Translations under genes and position numbers: made by a program
Notes under the pieces: generated by a model
Database searches by the model: none
What the model saw: the letters and a program-made list of their open reading frames with translations, nothing else
What the model was told of the DNA's origin: nothing
Part shown: piece by piece, positions 1 to 9,000 of the stretch
Layout: every line of letters starts with the position of its first letter
How positions within the stretch are numbered: the stretch's first letter is position 1
Virus record (IMG/VR): IMGVR_UViG_3300020470_000113
Coordinates: 1 to 32,019 of that record
DNA from: a virus
Length of the DNA stretch: 32,019 bases
Strand: one strand, 5' to 3'

Positions 1-1028
1 GGATTAATTACCAAACCAATACGACGATAGTCGTTATCAGTTGGGAAGTCACCAGATCCTTCATCGTAGGTGAACTTAGTGTTAATCATTACACGGAAAC
101 CACCCAATTCAGTTGCAGGGGATTTACCATGTCCTCCTACTGGAGGTATGACAACCTCAACGCTACCACCAGTACCTGTTCCAGCACCAATACCATTGAC
201 TTCATCGATGATTACTTTACCAAAGGTGTATCCAGATCCACCAGATGTAACAGTAGCAGATGCAATACGACCACCATCTACAACAAGTGAAACCCTACCA
301 CCAACTCCGTCTCCTTTAATAGGGACGTTTTCATAGGTACCGTTGTTATAACCCGCACCAGATGATCCAATAACAATAGTATCAATCTCTCCACCGATAG
401 CATCCGCCACAACAGCAGTGTCAAATAACACTGGCATGTATTCGTTGGAGAAGAATTTTAAGACTTGACCAACAGGGATCGTAAACATATACTTCCAACG
501 GTAACCATCAGCAGTTGTGATAATTGAAGTGGAGGTGCCAGTAGGCTCAACAGTACTAGGTTTACCATTAGGATCACTAGGACTGGTGCCGTTGTATATG
601 CACTTGTAAACTTGATAAGACGAGTTAACAACGTAGAAATCTGCGTCGTAAAGTTTGGTAGCACCCGACGATGCCGTTTTAGTCGAGGAGTAATCATGAC
701 GATACATATCATAAACATAACCCAGACCACCAGTGGTTTGCTCTGGGGGAATCCAGTCAGTACGACGGATAACCTGAATGGTGTCATTTGCTAACACCCT
801 CTTCAGGGAGATCATATCCGAATAGTCATCGGAAAATTCTTGGAATGAATCTACTGGGTCTGGAGGTGCGTTTTCGTTATCCCATGGTTGTGGTCTACCG
901 ATAAACACATAAAGGCGATCCCGACTAGTACCCGCTTCCAGGTCAGACTGAGTAGGATTTGGCCCTTCAAGTGCCTTCCTGAACCTTTCGGCAGTAAATA
1001 TTCTAAATTGGTCGGTAAGTAATGCCAT
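1..1028 (-). CDS. 8: Baseplate wedge protein gp8 (T4-like), 3' end cut by window edge
   Basis: This is a T4 gp8-like baseplate wedge subunit, a structural part of the hexagonal baseplate that connects wedge proteins. I translated the minus strand from the ATG at 1028; 342 codons are visible with no stop, so the C-terminus lies beyond position 1. From memory, four segments match T4 gp8: an early FIGRPQPWDNENAPPDPVDS (T4 has FGRSEPWSSNEN and a PTDS motif), an IRRTDW motif (T4 IPRRDW), GYRWKYMFTIP followed by SNEYMPV (T4 GYVWEYLFEIP, TNEYIVV), and a final YRRIGLVINP (T4 FRQISIITNP). Compared with T4 gp8 it carries an extra glycine-rich insert of two GSGY-type repeats at roughly 130 to 395. The gene follows the 635-residue protein after 34 bases. 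A GAAGG sequence about 13 bases upstream is a possible ribosome binding site. The family call is confident; the exact C-terminus is unseen. Confidence 0.88.
   Translation of the reverse strand, partial: MALLTDQFRIFTAERFRKALEGPNPTQSDLEAGTSRDRLYVFIGRPQPWDNENAPPDPVDSFQEFSDDYSDMISLKRVLANDTIQVIRRTDWIPPEQTTGGLGYVYDMYRHDYSSTKTASSGATKLYDADFYVVNSSYQVYKCIYNGTSPSDPNGKPSTVEPTGTSTSIITTADGYRWKYMFTIPVGQVLKFFSNEYMPVLFDTAVVADAIGGEIDTIVIGSSGAGYNNGTYENVPIKGDGVGGRVSLVVDGGRIASATVTSGGSGYTFGKVIIDEVNGIGAGTGTGGSVEVVIPPVGGHGKSPATELGGFRVMINTKFTYDEGSGDFPTDNDYRRIGLVIN
130..395 (-). repeat. GSGY-type glycine-rich repeats inserted in gp8
   Basis: Two beta-rich repeats, with SSGAGYNNGTY and TSGGSGYTFGKV as their cores, sit between the gp8 SNEYMPV segment and the final LVINP segment. 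The same repeat type occurs in the 635-residue protein and the giant protein upstream. T4 gp8 does not have an obvious equivalent here, so I infer an insertion or exchange. The function is unknown; such repeats probably form short beta-ribbons. Confidence 0.6.
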
Positions 1029-1050
1029 TACTATACAATTGCCTTCTTTT

Positions 1051-1058
1051 TATTTATG
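1051..1058 (-). promoter_or_regulatory. T4-late-promoter-like motif upstream of gene 8
   Basis: Read on the minus strand this is CATAAATA, one base from the T4 late promoter octamer TATAAATA. It sits in the 34-base gap between the 635-residue gene and gene 8. A T4-type late start would fall a few bases downstream, close to the GAAGG at about 1042 to 1046, leaving a very short leader. The match is visible; promoter activity is inferred. Confidence 0.45.
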
Positions 1059-1062
1059 TGGG

Positions 1063-2970
1063 TTATTCACCCTCGTTTCGGGAGAATGTATTATATTCAA
1101 CAGCTTTGATGTTGGCTAATGCTCCAGAAGTATTACCTCTAAGCACTTCACCTACATTAAACTTGTAAGTGTCACCATTAGGTATTAAACTCTTAACACT
1201 AATAGTGTATTGACCTGTCTTAGGTCCAGATATCCTACTAACAGAAGTGCACTTAACACCAGTTGTAACACCTTCTAATTGCTCTGCACCCGAAGGACTG
1301 CTCTCAACGGTATGTAGGTTCTGTGTAGTATATTCTATAATTATATCAGCAGTAGATGTATGAGTATCACCATCTCCTAATTGACCAGCAGACTGTACTG
1401 TTGCAACTAATGCATTCTGACTACCGTCATATATCTGATCCCCTATCTGTAATAGGGTGGTGTTTTGTCCACCAAGAGTCTCCTCTATACCATATTTAGA
1501 CGATGCAATACCACCATCTAGATTAATCTGGTTTTCAAAGTCTGTACCAGTGTTAACAAGGTCAATGATACCATCACCAAATCTTTGTACACCTTCACTA
1601 TCAGTATACTCTTCATCATCATCTTCAAATGCTCTATTTAGGATGAGTCCTAGTGGTACAGTGAAAGTAACAATGTCACTTCCTTCCTTTTCAACTAAAA
1701 CGTGAGGCTCAATACCTGTGCCAGATGATCCAGAAGTACCTGCAACGAATGCTATATTCTTTGCTTTCTCATTAGATCTACCAGCATCAATGAATGCTAA
1801 TTCATCAACCTCAAAGGTTAAGTAGAGTGCTCTTTGAGCAACATCCCAGTCATATACAATAGCAACTCGGTTGTTAGATGACTCTTCAACCCTTCTTACT
1901 TTGTCAGTAACACTAAAACTATAAGCAGATAACCCAGTATTAGGATCATCCTGTAAGTTATCTAATATAACCTTCTGGTCAAAACGGAAGTTAATACCTC
2001 TATCACATCCAGTGAAAGCATCGTATGTTGCACCGTCTACACCAGCTTCAAGTTTACCTGTATATCTAACTAACTCTCTACCAAGTAGGATTTTACCTGA
2101 ACCTGGGAAAGGAGCAGTAGTTTCAACTGGTATTTCTGTTTGACTTGATGTTAGATCAGATGTTATACCTGTAAGGTTATATGTAACTGCATTTAACGAC
2201 TGTCTAACTCTTGCTTCTCTAATAAGGTTAGTATCCCTAGTAAAGATAATCTCTGGAGGTGTGCTATATCCACCGCCACCTGCCAAGAGGTCAATGTTTG
2301 TAATCTTTCCGAGGTTGATAAACGCTTCGGCCGTTGCACCAGATCCACCGCCTTTTATTATCTGTATAAGAGGAGGATCTTCAAAGAATTCACCCTGATT
2401 TGTTAGAGTAATAGATGTAACCTGACCGAATGGATTAACAGCAGCAACACCAGTTGCACCCTGTCCTCCACCACCTGAAATGATAAGGTTAACGTCCTCT
2501 TCAGTGTAGTTTCTACCTTGCTCTTCAATAGAAAGACCAGTTATCAATCCTGTTACTGGTACTAATTCAGACCCTGATCCACCACCACCTTCAATACGAG
2601 CAGTAGCATTAAAATAACCATCACCAGGTGTGGTCATCTGAATGAAATCTATACTACCATCTTCCTTAAGGTAGACTATACCATCTGCATGGTTATCTGA
2701 ACCATCATCTTCAATTACCAATTTCAATGGGTTATATCCTTCACCAGGATCTAACACCTCAACAGCAGTAATCTCCCCTGCTTCACCTTCTATGACAGGT
2801 CTCAATACAGCATCACGAATAGGTGTGCCACAATTTTCAATACGAAGTCTAGGTGGATCATTAGGATCATATCCACTCCCAGGATTAATCACATAGACAT
2901 CCCTCACCCCTGATATACTATTAAATACAGGGAAGATTTGTGCTCCAGATCCAGGGACTGTTCTTGCCAT
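1063..2970 (-). CDS. Virion structural protein with six GSGY repeats (635 aa)
   Basis: This 635-residue protein is not one I can name; the setting and repeats mark it as a tail or baseplate structural protein. Residues about 25 to 248 hold six imperfect repeats of roughly 36 to 45 residues, with cores at 30-34 (PGSGY), 75-79 (PGEGY), 115-119 (PGDGY), 151-155 (QGRNY), 192-196 (QGEFF) and 231-235 (GGGGY), each followed by a glycine-rich run. Residues about 271 to 310 hold a tail-fibre-like segment with PFPGSGKILLG and LVRYTG. Near the C-terminus GEVLRGNTSGALANI matches the ribbon motif found in the giant protein. There is no signal peptide or membrane segment. Its ATG is separated by one base from the stop of the upstream gene (TAATATG), which suggests coupled translation. 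It lies directly before gp8, so a role in or near the baseplate is inferred from position only. Confidence 0.8.
   Translation of the reverse strand: MARTVPGSGAQIFPVFNSISGVRDVYVINPGSGYDPNDPPRLRIENCGTPIRDAVLRPVIEGEAGEITAVEVLDPGEGYNPLKLVIEDDGSDNHADGIVYLKEDGSIDFIQMTTPGDGYFNATARIEGGGGSGSELVPVTGLITGLSIEEQGRNYTEEDVNLIISGGGGQGATGVAAVNPFGQVTSITLTNQGEFFEDPPLIQIIKGGGSGATAEAFINLGKITNIDLLAGGGGYSTPPEIIFTRDTNLIREARVRQSLNAVTYNLTGITSDLTSSQTEIPVETTAPFPGSGKILLGRELVRYTGKLEAGVDGATYDAFTGCDRGINFRFDQKVILDNLQDDPNTGLSAYSFSVTDKVRRVEESSNNRVAIVYDWDVAQRALYLTFEVDELAFIDAGRSNEKAKNIAFVAGTSGSSGTGIEPHVLVEKEGSDIVTFTVPLGLILNRAFEDDDEEYTDSEGVQRFGDGIIDLVNTGTDFENQINLDGGIASSKYGIEETLGGQNTTLLQIGDQIYDGSQNALVATVQSAGQLGDGDTHTSTADIIIEYTTQNLHTVESSPSGAEQLEGVTTGVKCTSVSRISGPKTGQYTISVKSLIPNGDTYKFNVGEVLRGNTSGALANIKAVEYNTFSRNEGE
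2227..2898 (-). repeat. GSGY repeat array in the 635-aa protein
   Basis: Six tandem imperfect copies follow the pattern (hydrophobic)-x-(hydrophobic)-x-x-PGxGY, then PP and a beta strand, then GGGGSG-like runs. The last two cores (QGEFF, GGGGY) are diverged. The same unit is found in gp8 and in two clusters of the giant protein. Confidence 0.75.
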
Positions 2971-2971
2971 A

Positions 2972-4456
2972 TTAGACGATTACTATATTACCAACCATTG
3001 CAGGATGGAGTGTGCATTGATAAACATAGGTTGTGCCAGCAGAAACATTTTGAGGCACAGTATAATATTGGACTCCTGTAGTAGATCCAGTAACACCAAC
3101 AGATAGAGCAGCACCACCTGCTGACTGTCTTAATTCAAATGGGTGTGCTACACCTGGACCTGAGTTGTCAAATCTGTATGTAAATCCTCTATAAACATAG
3201 ATTGTTGGATTATTTGCGGATGAATCCATACCACCACCTGAGAATTGATAGTCAGACATGGTAGGTGCAGTAACTGTAAAACCAACTGTAGGACTCTCTA
3301 CAGGATCCCATGAAGTACCATTGTATACGATATTATCATTATTGGATGGAGTAGAAGAGGTATAAAGATCTGCGTTTATAGTCAACGTGTCTGCTGTTGC
3401 AACAGTTGCAACTCCATTACCACCCGCTACGGTTAATGTAGTAGTTGCACTTCCAGCAGCAGTTGTACCACTATCACCAGCAATTGTCTGGAATATATTC
3501 TGTGATACGTTTGGAGCATCATTGGTGATTGTAAGGTTATCACCTGATATAGCAGTGCTTATACCAGTGCCACCAAGTAAATTAATAGTAGCAGTAGTGC
3601 TACTTGCTGTCTTATTTCCCGAATCACTTCCAATTACACCATAGGCATTTTGGTTTGCATCACCTAATGCCCCTGTCATGTTTATTGTGAGGGTGTCTCC
3701 TGTGATTGCAGTCGAGATATTAGTGCCTCCCGCAACTGTAAGAACATCAGTAGGAGCACTAGCAGTAGTACTGCCAGTGTCAGCAGTGATTCCTTCAAAT
3801 AAGTTTTGAGTTGTACCACCGCCTCCACCAGATCCTGCCTCATCATTAGCAGGCTGCCATTTAAGATTTGAAGCGGACCATTTAAGAACTTGACCATCAC
3901 TCGGACCTCCACCGACTGTCATATCTACATCATCAAGTAATCCAATACTATCTGTATTGTCAATTAACTTAGTCCATGCTGTGTTAGTTGCATAGTATGC
4001 AGCAGACTCATCAATAACAACACCAAACATTCCTTTATGATCAGTGAATGCTGGTAAATCACCAGATGTTGCAAAGTCATTAGACCATTTTAATTTTCCA
4101 TCAGCACCATCAATATAGGTAAGTGCAGATCCAGTGTTTGCTGCCCAGAATTTGATATCACCACTACCATTTGGTTGTATAACTATGTCTCCATTGTTAG
4201 ATGATACGATTTTCTGACCTGCTACGTCTACATCTGCTGTAAATGCAGCGAAATGACCCTCAGTAAACTGAGCACCATTCCATACTAGAGTTTGTCCATT
4301 CGTAGGAGCACCTACGTTGACTTGTAGATTGGTATCGTTACCTAGATTGGTGTAAATCTCATCAATGACTTGATTCAATTTGATAGCACCATCTCTCAGA
4401 CTGTCGCCAGTGCCGTCATTAGCGGTAGTACCAATACTGAGTGTTTGTTTAGCCAT
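2972..4456 (-). CDS. gp10-like N-terminus, repeat stalk and cupredoxin-like tip (494 aa)
   Basis: A 494-residue structural protein with three parts. Residues 1 to 41 (LSIGTTANDGTGDSLRDG, then IKLN and DEIYTNLG) resemble the N-terminus of T4 gp10, which begins NIGNVVDDGTGDYLRKG followed by IKINENFDELY; in T4 gp10 is a baseplate wedge protein. The middle has tail-fibre modules (DGQVLKWSASNLKW) and three repeats of about 50 residues at 217-259, 269-311 and 319-361. The C-terminal 100 residues look like a cupredoxin: H438 in AHPFEL, then C481, H484 and M487 in CTLHPAMVG. All four type-1 copper ligand positions are present; copper binding itself is inferred. The gene follows the 530-residue protein after 24 bases and overlaps no neighbour. 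No strong Shine-Dalgarno sequence is visible. I infer a baseplate-anchored fibre or spike; it is far from T4 gp10 beyond the N-terminus. Confidence 0.82.
   Translation of the reverse strand: MAKQTLSIGTTANDGTGDSLRDGAIKLNQVIDEIYTNLGNDTNLQVNVGAPTNGQTLVWNGAQFTEGHFAAFTADVDVAGQKIVSSNNGDIVIQPNGSGDIKFWAANTGSALTYIDGADGKLKWSNDFATSGDLPAFTDHKGMFGVVIDESAAYYATNTAWTKLIDNTDSIGLLDDVDMTVGGGPSDGQVLKWSASNLKWQPANDEAGSGGGGGTTQNLFEGITADTGSTTASAPTDVLTVAGGTNISTAITGDTLTINMTGALGDANQNAYGVIGSDSGNKTASSTTATINLLGGTGISTAISGDNLTITNDAPNVSQNIFQTIAGDSGTTAAGSATTTLTVAGGNGVATVATADTLTINADLYTSSTPSNNDNIVYNGTSWDPVESPTVGFTVTAPTMSDYQFSGGGMDSSANNPTIYVYRGFTYRFDNSGPGVAHPFELRQSAGGAALSVGVTGSTTGVQYYTVPQNVSAGTTYVYQCTLHPAMVGNIVIV
2975..3280 (-). 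other. Cupredoxin-like domain with complete type-1 copper ligand set
   Basis: Residues about 393 to 494 of the 494-residue protein. A segment reading TIYVYRGFTYRFDN resembles the cupredoxin first strands. H438 (bases 3143-3145), C481 (3014-3016), H484 (3005-3007) and M487 (2996-2998) fit the His ... Cys-x2-His-x2-Met arrangement, and the end GNIVIV matches the final strand of blue copper proteins. Family resemblance is by eye. Confidence 0.65.
3374..3808 (-). repeat. Three ~50-residue tail-fibre repeats
   Basis: Residues 217-259, 269-311 and 319-361 share the pattern QN-x-F-x-x-I-x-x-DSG, then a threonine- and serine-rich strand, GG-x-GI-x-T, and GDTLTI. The spacing is 52 and 50 residues. 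Such repeats are common in phage fibre shafts; trimeric shaft formation is inferred. Confidence 0.7.
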
Positions 4457-4476
4457 TTGAATACTTGATTACAGGA

Positions 4477-4484
4477 TTATTTAG
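4477..4484 (-). promoter_or_regulatory. CTAAATAA late-promoter-like motif overlapping a stop codon
   Basis: On the minus strand the end of the 530-residue gene reads ACC TAA ATAATCC, so the TAA stop is embedded in CTAAATAA, close to the T4-type late promoter TATAAATA. The next ATG is 20 bases downstream of the motif. The same arrangement occurs at 6078-6085. Chance is possible because TAA supplies half of the motif. Confidence 0.4.
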
Positions 4485-6073
4485 GTACCATCATAAGATT
4501 GTAAGGTAGAATCCATAGTAGATGATGTACTATCGAATCTATTATCAGTGCTTCCACCATCACCAGCACCAGTTACTGTCAATATTGCTGCTTGTGAATC
4601 TAATGGTGAGTTAGAAGCAGGTACTGGTGCACCATTTGGACCAGTTATACGACATCTAAAGCGATACCCAGTCATATAGGGTAGTGCAGTTAGAGAATAG
4701 GTATCTGCGGTAGCACCTGTGATGACAGCAAATGCGAAACCACCGTCAGTAGATCTATACCACTGGTATGATACAGGTCCGTCCTCTGGTATTACTAACT
4801 TCTGTATATTGAAGGTAGCAGTTTGACCAGAATTGACAGTAACATTCTGTGGTTGTAATGTAAATTGTAAAGTTGGAGGGATTGGAGGGTCTCCACCGTC
4901 TCCACCATCACCACCAGATGATACAGGTGCTACAGTGAACGTGGTGTCAATAGTTTCTCTGGTTGTATTACCAATGATATAAGGGAATTTTGTTATATCA
5001 TTGTCATCAGGGTCTACTGTTAGGAAATATGCGTAGGTTCCAGTGGGATATTCAGGTGTAAAGCAATATCTACCGTTATGAATATCTAAATCTCCACTAC
5101 CTTCGACATATTCATAGTCTTCCATGAGTGCACCAGCAGGTGGATTGTCAGAATCCGTGCCATAATCGGGTCTACCAGGTGCTTCTTGGTCTTTAATACC
5201 GTATTGAGTCCTCATTGTACGAGTACCACTCAAATTATCGAATGGATCATCATATCCAAAAGGACCATAGATGGGAAATCCATCAAAACATATGCCAATT
5301 ATCTTAGAATGACCGTCTGGATGACGAATATTATTACCATTAAACTGGGTATTACCATAATAATCGTTATAACTTGCCATTGTTGAATTGGCTTTCCAAC
5401 AATCTAAGAAATGTGGGTCGTGATAATGGTATTCACCTGATTGTGTAGGGTGTCCACCACAATTATCTTCTCCAGAATTAACAAAAGGTGCATCTCCAGC
5501 AGCAACCCAACTGAATCCAGCAGGAGGATTGAGTCCTGATCCAGCAGAAGGGTTAAAAATAGCAACTCCATTGCCAGCAATTCCTATGTTCCCCAGTGGA
5601 GTTTGAGTTCTTCCGTTTCTGCTATCCCAATACTCATATGTACCATTAACAGGAGTTATCTCCTGTGTATCCATGATCAAATCTAATCTATCATCTGCTG
5701 CCAACCAGCACTCACCAGCAATAGAAGTAAACTCAGTGCCCTTGTAAAGATATCTTAAGTGTAATCCATCACTAAACTTAAACATTAAGTGGTCACCAGG
5801 TTGAATATTATTCCCAGTGAATACAGTAAGATCTGTTACTGACAATGTTATTGATCGAATGAATCCATCATGCGTATAGACATTGGAGTCAAACGTCCTA
5901 GCAGTGCCAAATGTGCCACCTCTATACAAGAAATCATGATCGAAATCTTGCTCAGTAGGTACATTAGGGTTGTGATCGTTAGGAAACGTGCCATGAGCCA
6001 CTGGCGATGGTAATCCATTGGATGCCACCGTCAAGACTTTAGTCGCTTCGTTGTAAGTTGCTGTTGCACTCAT
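4481..6073 (-). CDS. YHYH-domain plus Ig-like virion protein (530 aa)
   Basis: A 530-residue protein of the YHYH family, a domain of unknown function common in marine T4-like phages. The signature YHYH is at residues 215-218, within GGHPTQSGEYHYHDPHFLDC; the domain runs from about 160 to 370 and includes GICFDGFPIYGPFGY (260-274) and GRYCFTPEYPTGTYAYF (334-350). A glycine/aspartate-rich linker (387-397) leads to an Ig-like domain at about 400 to 502 (SYQWYR, then MTGYRFRCRITG). The N-terminal 150 residues, with EYWDSRNGRTQTPLG at their end, are not recognised. The giant protein upstream has the same two ends, a YHYH domain at its N side and an Ig-like domain at its C-terminus, so this gene may have arisen from it or the reverse. 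Eight bases separate it from the giant gene. No Shine-Dalgarno is visible. Adhesion or a structural tip role is inferred. Confidence 0.85.
   Translation of the reverse strand: MSATATYNEATKVLTVASNGLPSPVAHGTFPNDHNPNVPTEQDFDHDFLYRGGTFGTARTFDSNVYTHDGFIRSITLSVTDLTVFTGNNIQPGDHLMFKFSDGLHLRYLYKGTEFTSIAGECWLAADDRLDLIMDTQEITPVNGTYEYWDSRNGRTQTPLGNIGIAGNGVAIFNPSAGSGLNPPAGFSWVAAGDAPFVNSGEDNCGGHPTQSGEYHYHDPHFLDCWKANSTMASYNDYYGNTQFNGNNIRHPDGHSKIIGICFDGFPIYGPFGYDDPFDNLSGTRTMRTQYGIKDQEAPGRPDYGTDSDNPPAGALMEDYEYVEGSGDLDIHNGRYCFTPEYPTGTYAYFLTVDPDDNDITKFPYIIGNTTRETIDTTFTVAPVSSGGDGGDGGDPPIPPTLQFTLQPQNVTVNSGQTATFNIQKLVIPEDGPVSYQWYRSTDGGFAFAVITGATADTYSLTALPYMTGYRFRCRITGPNGAPVPASNSPLDSQAAILTVTGAGDGGSTDNRFDSTSSTMDSTLQSYDGT
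4568..4876 (-). other. Ig-like domain of the 530-aa protein
   Basis: Residues about 400 to 502. It shows a proline-rich entry, VTVNSGQTATFNI, the tryptophan of SYQWYR, and the cysteine of YRFRCRITG, in the usual order of an Ig fold, ending in AILTVTG. It closely resembles the C-terminal domain of the giant protein. Confidence 0.65.
4964..5596 (-). other. YHYH domain of the 530-aa protein
   Basis: Residues about 160 to 370 with the YHYH motif at 215-218, a conserved FDGFPIYGP segment and the closing TPEYPTGTYAYF segment. This is the family signature. The biochemical function of the domain is not known to me. Confidence 0.85.
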
Positions 6074-6077
6074 GGAG

Positions 6078-6085
6078 TTATTTAG
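6078..6085 (-). promoter_or_regulatory. CTAAATAA late-promoter-like motif at the end of the giant gene
   Basis: The minus strand reads GACATC TAA ATAACTCC ATG: the stop of the giant gene lies inside CTAAATAA and the next ATG begins four bases after the motif. If transcription started in the T4 manner, it would begin at about the start codon, giving a leaderless message, so coupled translation from the upstream gene is at least as likely. Confidence 0.35.
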
Positions 6086-9000
6086 ATGTCATCAAAGATT
6101 TGTGTTGGTAAGAAGTTGCTTAGGACTGTAGCACCAGTCTGGACGCTCAATACAGCAGATAGTGAGTAAACTGGAGTTGCACCAGATGCAGTGATCGCAA
6201 CACGATATTCGTCACTGTCGTCTGCCTGTGTAGTATTTGGAGTATTGTATGTTGACTGGTTAGCACCAATGATGTTGCTCCATGTCTGTGTGCCATACTC
6301 CTTCTTCTGCCACTGATAATTCATTGTCTGATCGTTAGTTACGGTAGAGACAACTGTGAATGAAGCAGAGTAACCTTGGTTAACTGTTACGTTAACTGGG
6401 TCTTGTGATATGAAGATTGTGCCAGGATCGATATCTCCAGCACCACCTGTGTATTCAGATCCTTCGCCAGCGAGTACGTCAAATCCACCGTTAATAGGAG
6501 CACCTTCAGGAGTTGTGAAACTATCAGGAACTTCATTATCGATAGCAACTGTTGGTAATGCGTATCCGATACCAGGAGTCTTAACATCAATTCTAGTAAC
6601 ACCCATCAATGCCTTGATACGAGCGTCAAATCCAGAAGAGGAGATAACGTCAACGTTAGGACGTGAAGTATAACCATCACCAGAGTTGGTTAGGTTAGCA
6701 TTTGTAATCTGTCCAGATGTGATATCAGCGATAGCAGCAGCGTTACGACCCTTAACAGATCCAGTGTACTCGAATGTGATTAGTGAGTTTGAAGACTCAA
6801 TTAGAGCAACCTCACGAGCAAATTCTTCACCGTCTATTTCAAGTTTGTCACCAGCTTCGATTGGTGGGACAACGGTTGCTGCGATAACGTCTGCGTCAGA
6901 TCCAATGTATGAGAAACCAACGAATGTTGATCCCGCACGTGGGACTTCAGCGAAGATTAATCGTGAACCAACGATCTCGTATGCGAGTCCAGGTTCCTGT
7001 ATAACACCGTTAAGTGATACGATAATGTTATTCTCAGGACGGATAACGTTAGATGAAACACCTTCAGTTAGAGTCAAGGAGTAGAATAATCCAGATCTCT
7101 TAAGGTTGAAGGAAGATCTCAATGAATCAAACTCATAACTGATATCGTCTAACTGACGTAATTTACCAACGTAGTAACCAACGAATTGTGATCCGATTAC
7201 AGGTGGCTCAGCAAACTGAATCTTGTCTGAGAATGCAACGTAAGAGTTGTTACCGCCAGGAGGCTGTAGGATACCATTAACGAATGCTAGTAAGTGACCA
7301 GCTGGATCTGGGAAGTATGCTTCACCATTAGAGATGGTTAAATCAAACTGTGTTTGCTGACCATCAAATCCTCTGAAGTATCTGTCAACACGACCTTCGA
7401 GTGTGCGAGCAGATGAAACTGCACCACCCCATCCGTAGTCGGAAATGACTGACATATTATCAACGAATGCCCCAGAAGCATCTTCTACCCAAATTTCAGC
7501 AGTGATACCAACTTGCTCGATTGATACGACCTTAGCGTATGATGAGTAAGTTGTTGTAGTTACGTTAGTAACGTTAGCATATATGCTTGGGAAGTTAGAT
7601 CCAAGATCAATCTTACCAATGTTGTTTGTGCCTTGAGTTACAGCATCGATTGTCTCACCTGTGCCTACTGGAACTACGTTACCAACCCAAAGTTTGTGTA
7701 TACCGTAGTTAGGATCAGTATTCTCAAGCTCTAATCCATTAATGTATTTTGTTACAGTTGCTTTGAATCCTGGATTCTTCTCAGTTGTACCTTGTAGGAG
7801 TGATACTTCATCACCAACACGGAAGGTATCATTAGTGCCGATATCAACGATTGCGACTCCAAGATCTAACTCATATACCGCAGTACCATGTATGTACTGG
7901 TTAAGTTGAATCTGTGTACCAGTTATACCCTTAACTGAAAGGATGTATGCAGTAACACTACCGTAGATAACGTCACCAGGATCCCACTGAGCATCAATGG
8001 TTTCAACATCAATCGTGATACGACCACCAGTATTACCTGTAAGTGATCCAGACTTATTGACATAGTTGTCAATGTATCCTTCAGTATTTGATTCTTTAGA
8101 GAAGAACCAATCACCTGAAGCAAATGCACCTCTAGAGACATTAAGTAAGAATCTATCAGTTGGGGCACCAGCAGTACCTGTTGCACCAGATGTCTGACCT
8201 TCTAATACATCATTCTGAGCTATAGTACCAGCGATAGTTTGTAGTTTAACTAATGATGTGCCATCAGTAGACTTCTTAGTCTGCATTACAAAACCAGTAT
8301 TTGATCCAGCACCTTGGACTTGGACAGTCTCACCATTCAAGAAGACTTCATACTCACCACCCTGTGTGGTTGACATACCAGTGATAGGATAATGTGTAAA
8401 GATCTTACGGATAGTTGCTTCATTATCCTGAATTCTTCCTATCTCAGACTCAGCACCTGAAACACTACCGTAGATAACGTCAGCAGGATTGAATCCACCT
8501 TGGATTGGAGTATCAGAAGGATCGATAGCATATACTGGAGCGTTACGAGTAATACCACTTCTCTGTACAACTGCCATGATTTGTGATCCAGAATTACTTG
8601 TATCAACTTGTAATACTCTGAATCTTCCATCGTGGATGTAAGAAGCACCAATTTCAAACCACTCAGCAGTAGCAGTCAAACAATAGAAATAAGGTTGACC
8701 TGTCAATCCACTTAGGGATGTATCAGATGCAGGGATGTAACTTAATACATCACCACGTCTGAAGTTGTTAGCACGATTAATTCTAATTCTATATTCAGCA
8801 CGGTCAAATCCAACTTCAACTTCAGGAGTTAGTGTAACCAATGCAGGGTCAGTATTGTAATCCCAACCTACCTCATACTTGGTAACTCTGTTAACAGCAT
8901 CAGTAGATGCAACGAATGTAACTCTTGCTTCTGTTGGGAAGGATGATCTTTCTAGAGCAAACTCAATTGGGTTAAGTGAAGAGTCAATTATAAACTCAAC

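Noticed and set aside
1061-1073. Terminator hairpin after the 635-residue gene
   Set aside because: The GGGT/ACCC inverted repeat gives only a four-base stem and partly overlaps the coding sequence; no T-run follows at the right distance.
6686-7084. Plus-strand 132-codon open frame and many similar smaller ones
   Set aside because: They lie wholly inside strongly supported minus-strand genes, have low-complexity translations and no family features.
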